Assembly (NCBI RefSeq): GCF_001544015.1
Contig: NZ_AP014924.1
Span: forward strand, 496,001-560,000
DNA length: 64,000 nucleotides
Direction of reading: 5' to 3'
DNA from: Limnochorda pilosa
Lineage (GTDB): Bacteria; Bacillota; Limnochordia; Limnochordales; Limnochordaceae
Shown here: positions 58,703 to 64,000 of the stretch, piece after piece
How the letters are laid out: each line of letters begins with the position of its first letter
Numbering within the stretch: position 1 is the first letter of the stretch
Program-made: the position numbers and the translations under genes
Notes under the pieces: generated by a model
Databases searched by the model: none
What the model was told of the DNA's origin: nothing
What the model saw: only the letters and a program-made list of their open reading frames with translations

Positions 58703-59628
58703 GTGGTTACAGGACGATTCACGGGGATCGCGTGCACTTCGGATGGGACAACAGCCTCGCTCCGGCCCTCACCGTGGCGCCCGGGGAGGAGGTGGAGTTC
58801 GAGGTCGTCGACGCCTCGGGCGGTCAACTTTCGCAAGGCTCCGGCACGGAGGACGTGGGCCGCCTCGACTTCGGCCGGGTCAACCCGGTGACGGGGCCTG
58901 TCTACGTGGAGGGTGCCGAACCCGGCGACTCGCTGGTGGTGGAGATCCTGGGGCTGGAGGGAAGCGGCTGGGGGTGGTCGGCCATCATCCCGGGCTTCGG
59001 CCTGCTGGCCGAAGACTTCCCGGACCCGTTCCTCCACATCTCCCACTACGAAGGGAACCACGTGGACGTCACACCCGAGGTTCGCCTGCCGCTACGCCCG
59101 TTCCCAGGGACGATTGGGGCGGCGCCTGCCGAGCCGGGGCTCCACCCGGTCGTGCCCCCACGGGAGGTGGGGGGGAACATGGACATCCGCGACCTGGTCG
59201 CGGGGACCCGTCTCTATCTGCCGGTGCGGGTACCGGGGGCGCTCTTCTCGGTGGGCGACACCCATGCGGCGCAGGGCGACGGCGAGGTCTGCGGTACTGC
59301 CGTGGAGACGGCGATGCGCGTGCGCCTGCGCTTCGGGCTTGAAAGGGCCACTGCGCAACGGTTCCCCCGCTTCGTGCTCGCGGGGGCGCCGGGCCCCCAG
59401 GTGGCGGAGAAGGGCTACCAGGTGACCACAGGCATCGGCCCGGACTTGATGCTGGCTGCGAAGGACGCGGTGCGCGGCATGATCGACCTTCTCGACCGCG
59501 AGTACCACGTGGAGCCGCCTTTGGCCTACGTCCTGTGCAGCGTGGCCGCGGACCTGAAGATCTCGGAGGTCGTGGACGCGCCCAACTGGGTGGTGTCGGC
59601 CTACTTGCCCAGGGCGATCTTCCGGTAG
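58699..59628 (+). CDS. Acetamidase/formamidase family amidohydrolase
   Basis: A 309-aa protein of the FmdA_AmdA family, hydrolysing short-chain amides to acid and ammonia. Characteristic stretches are GWDNSLAPALTVAPGEEVEF, VNPVTGPVYVEGAEPGDSLVV, GGNMDIRDLVAGTRLYLPV and the metal-site region LFSVGDTHAAQGDGEVCGTA. The C-terminus follows family length. ATG 58699 overlaps the binding-protein stop, so uptake and hydrolysis are coupled. It is likely cytoplasmic, as no signal is seen. Confidence 0.93.
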   Translation: MSGYRTIHGDRVHFGWDNSLAPALTVAPGEEVEFEVVDASGGQLSQGSGTEDVGRLDFGRVNPVTGPVYVEGAEPGDSLVVEILGLEGSGWGWSAIIPGFGLLAEDFPDPFLHISHYEGNHVDVTPEVRLPLRPFPGTIGAAPAEPGLHPVVPPREVGGNMDIRDLVAGTRLYLPVRVPGALFSVGDTHAAQGDGEVCGTAVETAMRVRLRFGLERATAQRFPRFVLAGAPGPQVAEKGYQVTTGIGPDLMLAAKDAVRGMIDLLDREYHVEPPLAYVLCSVAADLKISEVVDAPNWVVSAYLPRAIFR

Positions 59629-59659
59629 AGCGGCTAGGGCGGGCCGCAGCGCGAGGTGA

Positions 59660-59686
59660 CGGGCCGGCGCGACGTGTGCCGGCCCG
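59660..59686. terminator. Hairpin between the two convergent peptide-transport operons
   Basis: Perfect 9-bp stem CGGGCCGGC (59660-59668) with 59678-59686 and a 9-nt loop. It can fold on either strand's transcript and sits 31 bp after the amidase stop. There is no U-tract. Confidence 0.5.
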
Positions 59687-59797
59687 CTGGACCCCATCCT
59701 CGACCTTCGCTCTCCCGCCTGGGCGAGACGCGCAGCCCTCTCTCGGGCATGCCGGCTCTTGTAGGCTGTGCGGGCTCCGGCCCTGGCCGCGGGAGCC

Positions 59798-60688
59798 TCA
59801 CGTCTGGTCGCGCGGGTCGAAGAGGTCCCGCAGCCCGTCCCCCAGCAGGTTGAAGCCCATCACCGTCACGAAGATGAAGAGGCCGGGCCAGATGGCCATC
59901 CAGGGCGCCTGGCCCATGAAGTTCTTGGCCACATTGAGCATCGATCCCCAGCTCGGCGCAGGGGGCTGCACCCCCAGGCCCAGGAACGAGAGGCTGGACT
60001 CGGCGATGATGGCGGCGGCGATGCCGCTGGTCGCCTGGACGACGATGGGCGTCCGGCAGTTGGGCAGGACGTGGCGCAGGAGGATGACGTGGTGGGGCGC
60101 TCCCATGGCTCGGGCCGCCTCCACGAAGTCTTCCTCGCGCACGGCCAGCGCCTGCCCGCGGGCGAGGCGGAGGAAGACGGGGGTCGTGGCCACGGCGATG
60201 GCGATCATCACGTTCCCCAGTGAGGGGCCAAGGGTCGCGGCCAGTGCGATGGCGAGGATGAGGAAGGGAAACGACAGGAGCGCATCGGTGATCCGCATCA
60301 CCACCTCGTCCAGCCAGCCGCCGAAGTAACCCGAGGCAAGGCCCAGGGGGACCCCGACGGCCATCGCCAAGAACACCGAGAGGACGCCGGCCAAGAGTGA
60401 TGTTCGCCCGCCCCAGAGGACGCGCGAGAGCACGTCCCGGCCCAGGTCGTCGGTGCCGAAGGGATGCGCCGGGGTGGGCGCCTGCCGGACAGCGGACCAG
60501 TCGGTCGCGTCCGGGGCGTGGGGGGAGATCCAGGGAGCCAGGAAGGCCGTTCCCGCGCAGAGGAGCACGATCAGGAGACCCGCGGTCCCCTTCCCGCTCC
60601 GGAGCAGGCGAAGGAACCCCCGCAGGCGGACACCCTCGCCCAGCCTGCGACGCTCCGACGTCACGACTTCCAGCGACGAGGCGGCCAC
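59798..60688 (-). CDS. Peptide/nickel-type ABC permease (DppC-like), second system
   Basis: A 296-aa permease. Markers are the N-terminal SGKGTAGLLIVLLCAGTAFLAP, PFGTDDLGRDVLSRVLWGGR, and EEDFVEAARAMGAPHHVILLRH in the EAA loop. SFLGLGVQPPAPSWG is the conserved last loop. It begins seven bases after the DppB-like gene and ends the operon. It differs clearly from the first system's permease, so the two operons are not a recent duplication. Confidence 0.92.
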   Translation of the reverse strand: MAASSLEVVTSERRRLGEGVRLRGFLRLLRSGKGTAGLLIVLLCAGTAFLAPWISPHAPDATDWSAVRQAPTPAHPFGTDDLGRDVLSRVLWGGRTSLLAGVLSVFLAMAVGVPLGLASGYFGGWLDEVVMRITDALLSFPFLILAIALAATLGPSLGNVMIAIAVATTPVFLRLARGQALAVREEDFVEAARAMGAPHHVILLRHVLPNCRTPIVVQATSGIAAAIIAESSLSFLGLGVQPPAPSWGSMLNVAKNFMGQAPWMAIWPGLFIFVTVMGFNLLGDGLRDLFDPRDQT

Positions 60689-60695
60689 CTGCGCA

Positions 60696-61679
60696 TCACC
60701 CCCCGGCGCCCTGGGCCCGGCCGATCCCGGCGGTGCGGATGCGCGGGTTCAGCAGGGCGTAGGCGACGTCGACCAGCAGGTTCACGGCCACGTAGGCGGT
60801 GCTGGTGAAGAGCACGACCCCCTGGACCACCGGGTAGTCGCGGTTGAAGACCGCGTCCACGATGAGCTTGCCGAAGCCCGGGACGTTGAAGATCTGCTCG
60901 GTCAGGACGGCCCCGCTGAGGAGGGTTCCCAACTCCAACCCGCTCACGGTGACCACCGGGATCAGGGCGTTGGGCAGGGCATGGCGAACGATCACGAGCC
61001 ACTCGCCCATGCCCTTGCTCCGGGCCGTACGGACGTAGTCGAGCCGGAGCACGTCGAGGAGGCTCGCCCGCACGTGCCGCATGAGGACCGCGGCGAGGCC
61101 GGTCCCCAGCACGAGGGCAGGCAGGATCATCCGTACGAGGTTCCCCCAGAGGTCCTGCCCGGGCGGGACGTAGCCCGACGCTGGAAGGAGGTCCCATCGG
61201 ACCGCCACCAGCAGGATGAGGAGGATCCCAAGCCAGAAGTTGGGGATCGAGAGGCCCGAGAGGGCGCCCGTGGTGGCGAGCGCGTCCCAGACGGTATCGC
61301 GCCGGATGGCGGCGAGCACCCCCAGGGGGACCGCCACCGCGAGGGCGACGAGGAACGAGAGGATCGCGAGCTCGGCGGTGACGGGCAGCTTCTCGACGAC
61401 CAGGGAGGTCACCGGCAGCCGGGTGCGGATCGAATCGCCCAGATCCCCGCGAAGGGCCAGCGCCGCCCAGCGCGCGTACTGGACGGGTAGAGGCCGGTCC
61501 AGCCCGTACTTGGCCCGGATCTCCGCGAGGACCTGCGGGTCTCGCTCCTCCCCGGCCAGGGCGAGAGCGGGGTCGCCCGGGAGCAGGTGCTGCATCGAGA
61601 AGACCAGGACGCTCACCAGGAGGACCACCGGGATCACCGCCACGAGACGGCGGAGGATGTAACCGCCCATGCCCATCAC
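60696..61679 (-). CDS. Peptide/nickel-type ABC permease (DppB-like), second system
   Basis: A 327-aa permease with six helices. Markers are YILRRLVAVIPVVLLVSVLV, LLPGDPALALAGEERDPQ, YGLDRPLPVQYARWAALALRG and RTARSKGMGEWLVIVRHALPNA. Start is GTG 61679 or the ATG one codon later, both overlapping the binding-protein stop. It pairs with the DppC-like protein that follows. No ATPase gene follows within the window. Confidence 0.92.
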   Translation of the reverse strand: MMGMGGYILRRLVAVIPVVLLVSVLVFSMQHLLPGDPALALAGEERDPQVLAEIRAKYGLDRPLPVQYARWAALALRGDLGDSIRTRLPVTSLVVEKLPVTAELAILSFLVALAVAVPLGVLAAIRRDTVWDALATTGALSGLSIPNFWLGILLILLVAVRWDLLPASGYVPPGQDLWGNLVRMILPALVLGTGLAAVLMRHVRASLLDVLRLDYVRTARSKGMGEWLVIVRHALPNALIPVVTVSGLELGTLLSGAVLTEQIFNVPGFGKLIVDAVFNRDYPVVQGVVLFTSTAYVAVNLLVDVAYALLNPRIRTAGIGRAQGAGG

Positions 61680-63232
61680 CGCCCGGCCAGGCTGACCCCT
61701 TTGAGACGCAGGAGGCCGTCGGGAACGGCCACGAACCCCTCGAGCCCCTTCCGGTAGGCGACGAAGTTCTGGGTGTGGTACAGGTAGATGATGTGGTAGT
61801 CGTCGATGAAGCGGCTCATGGCTGCCTGATAGAGGGCCCGCCTCGGCTCGAGGCCGCTAGCGACTCGGGCTTCGTTCAGCAGCCGGTCCACCTCCGGGTC
61901 GCTGTACCCCGTGACGTTCAGGCCTCCGGTGCTGGTCTGGAACTGGTGGATGTTCCCGTCCGGATCCACCCGACCGCTCCAGCCGATGAGGAAGGCCTCG
62001 TACTGACCGGCGTCCTGGAGGTCCAGCGCGGTGGCGAACTCGGTCGGCCGTAGGCTGATGCGGAAGCCGGCCCCGGCTGCCATGGACTGGATGACCTCCC
62101 CGACCCGGATCGCCTGCGGGTCGTTGGAGACCATCAGCTCGAAAGCGACCTGGTCGTACCCGGCCTCCTGCAGGAGCCGGCGGGCCGCCTCCACGTCGCG
62201 GCCGGGCAGGGGCCGCTCGGGGTCCGCATAGGCGCTCACCGGCGGCAGGGGCGTGTCCCCCGGGAGGTACTCGCCGTCGAAGACGACCTGGTTGATCACC
62301 TGGCGGTCGATGCTCAGCGCCAGCGCCCGGCGGACGCGCACGTCGCGGGCCAGAGGTGTGCCGAGCGGCTCGGGGTTGGAGAGGTTGAGGGTCATGCCCT
62401 GGTAACCGAGGCTGGGCACGACGGAGAGCACCAGGTTCGGGTCCCGGCGCACGGCCTGCAGGTCGGTGGGCGCGACCCGCTCGAAAAGGTCCAGCTCGCC
62501 CGACTGCAGGTTGGCAAGGCGGACGCTCGGGTCGGGGATGGGCAGGAAGACGAGCCGGTCGAGGTGGACGTTCCCAGCGTCCCAGTACTCGGGGAAGCGC
62601 TCCAGCACGATCTGCTGCTGAGGAACCCGCTCCACGAAGCGGAACTCGCCCGAGCAGACCGGTGCTGTCGCGAAGCGATCGCCAAGCCTCTCGGCGGCCG
62701 CGGGGGAGATCATCATGCCCGCCCGGTCCGCCAGCTGCGCCTGAAGGGGCGCGAAGGGGGCCGAGAGATGGAGCACGACGGTGTGATCGTCCGCCACCTC
62801 AACCGCTTGGATCTGCGCGATCTCGCTTCTCCGCAGGGAGCCGGTGAGGTTCAGCGAGCGTTCAAGGTTGTACCGGGCCGCCTCGGCGTCGAAGGGCGTG
62901 CCGTCGTGGAAGACGACGCCCTCGCGCAGCGGGAGGGTCACCGTCCGCCCGTCGGGTGAGACCTGGTAGTCCAGGGCCAGCTCCGGCACGAGGTTGAGGC
63001 TCGGGTCCACGTTGAAGAGCTTGTCGCAGAGGTTCTCGAAGACGATGCGCCCCACGAAGGTGCGGGCGAGATCGGGGTCGAGCAGGTCCGGATCCTCGGC
63101 CAGCCCTACTCGGAGAACCTGAGCCTCTGCCGTGAGGCCGGCGGCGAGACCGACCAGCAGAGCGAACACGAGAGGTAGCGCGAAGTGCCTGCGCACGAGC
63201 GCCGCGTGCGGGTGGGAACGTCCCTGATCCAT
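61676..63232 (-). CDS. Peptide-type ABC substrate-binding protein (SBP_bac_5), second system
   Basis: A 518-aa binding protein. The signal is LPLVFALLVGLAAGLTAEAQ. Markers are LRVGLAEDPDLLDPDLARTF, LALDYQVSPDGRTVTLPLRE, VVFHDGTPFDAEAARYNLER and VRRALALSIDRQVINQVVF. It is the first gene of a three-gene operon driven by a near-consensus promoter about 110 bp upstream. The ligand is unknown. Confidence 0.93.
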   Translation of the reverse strand: MDQGRSHPHAALVRRHFALPLVFALLVGLAAGLTAEAQVLRVGLAEDPDLLDPDLARTFVGRIVFENLCDKLFNVDPSLNLVPELALDYQVSPDGRTVTLPLREGVVFHDGTPFDAEAARYNLERSLNLTGSLRRSEIAQIQAVEVADDHTVVLHLSAPFAPLQAQLADRAGMMISPAAAERLGDRFATAPVCSGEFRFVERVPQQQIVLERFPEYWDAGNVHLDRLVFLPIPDPSVRLANLQSGELDLFERVAPTDLQAVRRDPNLVLSVVPSLGYQGMTLNLSNPEPLGTPLARDVRVRRALALSIDRQVINQVVFDGEYLPGDTPLPPVSAYADPERPLPGRDVEAARRLLQEAGYDQVAFELMVSNDPQAIRVGEVIQSMAAGAGFRISLRPTEFATALDLQDAGQYEAFLIGWSGRVDPDGNIHQFQTSTGGLNVTGYSDPEVDRLLNEARVASGLEPRRALYQAAMSRFIDDYHIIYLYHTQNFVAYRKGLEGFVAVPDGLLRLKGVSLAGR

Positions 63233-63339
63233 CGTGTCACGTCCTTTCCGTAGGTCGTGGAGCGTTGAAACCTTCCATCGTGGACGCCGAGATCGAACAA
63301 CGAGGGGGACTTTTCTCTACTCTCTCAATGGGTGGCGTT

Positions 63340-63369
63340 ATTATATCGAGTCGCTTGCGGGGAGGTCAA
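63340..63369 (-). promoter_or_regulatory. Near-consensus promoter of the second peptide-transport operon
   Basis: Minus strand: TTGACC (63369-63364), 18-bp spacer, then a perfect TATAAT (63345-63340). Transcription should begin near 63333 and leave a leader of about 100 nt before ATG 63232. It overlaps the last codons of the glycosylase relic. Confidence 0.7.
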
Positions 63370-63795
63370 GGCCGGTGGAGACCAGGCGAAAGATCATGTG
63401 ACGAGAGCTTGCGTCGCGAGGAGATCCCGGTCGGATCCGGCGGTTTCAAGGCCGCCTCCTGCAGCACCCGGAAGAGCCGCAGCCGCTCCTCGAACGGAAC
63501 GGTGCTCCGGGCGCTGGGGTTGGGCATGACGAAGGTGCGGACCCCGGGTACCGGGGGCGACGCCTGGAGCTCCCACGCCACCTCTCGCCCTCGCGGCAGG
63601 CCCGCATAGGCCCGGTAGACGTCCTTCCCCAGCAGGCAGACGATCCGGGGCCGCAGGCGGGCTACCTTCTCCCGCAGGCGGCGGTCCGTGGAGCCGGACC
63701 GGTGGAGCAGGGTCCAGAAGTGGTTGTTGCGTCCGCCGAAGTGGTGGCCGATCTCGGCGGATCGTCGGCCGGCCTCATTCTCGACACGGCCCCAT
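63366..63795 (-). pseudogene. mug: mug-type uracil/mismatch DNA glycosylase relic
   Basis: The frame reads SAEIGHHFGGRNNHFWTLLH, then VARLRPRIVCLLGKDVYRAY and VRTFVMPNPSARSTVPFEER. These are the substrate-pocket, middle and PNPSxR parts of the Mug/TDG family. No start codon exists, as a TGA precedes the open frame near 63800. About 50 residues between HRSGS and LREKVARL are missing, which removes a core segment. The C-terminus runs into an unrelated extension. It cannot be functional. Confidence 0.75.
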
Positions 63796-63809
63796 TCTCG
63801 AAATCGGCC

Positions 63810-63998
63810 TCACGGGCGCCTCCCCGGCCTCTCCCGCACCATCTGGATCAGGAAGAGGCCCAGGGTGCCGAAGATCACTGCCAGGAAGACCGGCATGGAC
63901 CACCCCAGCCCGGATGCGGCTCCTCGAGCCACCTGGACCCCTTGCCGCGTGCCAAGGCCCAGGAGCACGGCGACCTCGGCTCGGAGGCAGCGCAGCAT
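63810..63998 (-). CDS. Small single-span membrane protein, possibly extending beyond the window
   Basis: A 62-codon frame with one hydrophobic helix (SMPVFLAVIFGTLGLFLIQMV) followed by a basic tail. The apparent ATG is two bases from the right edge, so a longer gene may begin outside. The family is not recognised. Confidence 0.4.
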   Translation of the reverse strand: MLRCLRAEVAVLLGLGTRQGVQVARGAASGLGWSMPVFLAVIFGTLGLFLIQMVRERPGRRP

Positions 63999-64000
63999 GA

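Overview
The window is GC-rich, uses strong AGGAGG-type ribosome binding sites and many GTG starts, and carries binding-protein-dependent transporters on nearly every side. Together with a large secreted protein that looks like an outer-membrane beta barrel (51.0-53.4 kb), this suggests a high-GC Bacillota of the Limnochordia/Symbiobacteria kind, possibly with two membranes. That placement is inference. There are no rRNA, tRNA or CRISPR features that I can see.

Layout. (1) 1-5.9 kb, leftward and visibly less GC-rich than the rest: a restriction-modification or defence operon of XRE regulator, C5-cytosine methyltransferase, MORC/MutL-like GHKL ATPase and Z1-domain helicase, the last running off the left edge. 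(2) 6.1-9.5 kb: a decayed ISL3-type transposase, a 25-bp inverted repeat and an apparently intact IS1380-type element. (3) 9.5-13.7 kb: a TetR regulator and MFS exporter of lower GC, bracketed by two diverged direct copies of a GNAT acetyltransferase block, one decayed. (4) 13.7-20.2 kb: aldolase and pyrophosphate-type phosphofructokinase, a flavodoxin-HNH fusion, a sugar O-acetyltransferase, a collapsed psuG-psuK relic and an SDR. (5) 20.2-27.5 kb: two ABC-2 exporter pairs around a second, broken pfp copy, an archaemetzincin-like protein with a lost active site, and an S41-like protein. (6) 27.5-29.5 kb: scraps of an Rhs polymorphic toxin locus with a possible orphan immunity gene, and a small FAD oxidoreductase. 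(7) 29.5-37.5 kb: a TctCBA carboxylate uptake operon with enolase-superfamily enzyme and FadR-type regulator, divergent from a PrpD-family gene and an SDR. (8) 37.7-46.7 kb: a UTRA regulator, NCS1 permease, HyuB/HyuA, SIS protein, AnmK-like kinase and PIG-L deacetylase, apparently one catabolic operon. (9) 47.1-48.7 kb: amino-acid ABC permease and binding protein. (10) 49.1-50.7 kb: lower-GC pair of a frameshifted DUF6932-like nucleotidyltransferase and an unknown protein. (11) 51-55 kb: barrel-like protein and a subtilase. (12) 55.1-63.3 kb: two convergent peptide ABC systems without ATPases, one with an acetamidase/formamidase. (13) 63.4-64 kb: a mug-type DNA glycosylase relic and a small membrane protein.

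How the genes fit together. The main metabolic theme is scavenging of organic acids, amides, peptides and possibly cell-wall amino sugars. Each catabolic block has its own GntR-type regulator, and I can see matching palindromes in the promoter regions. The most novel-looking items are the methyltransferase-MORC-Z1 operon, the HyuAB-SIS-AnmK-PIG-L operon (hypothesis: opening and salvage of a lactam or anhydro amino sugar), the DUF6932 pair, and the inactive archaemetzincin. A second theme is genome decay: psuG/psuK, pfp copy 2 and mug have each lost a central segment.
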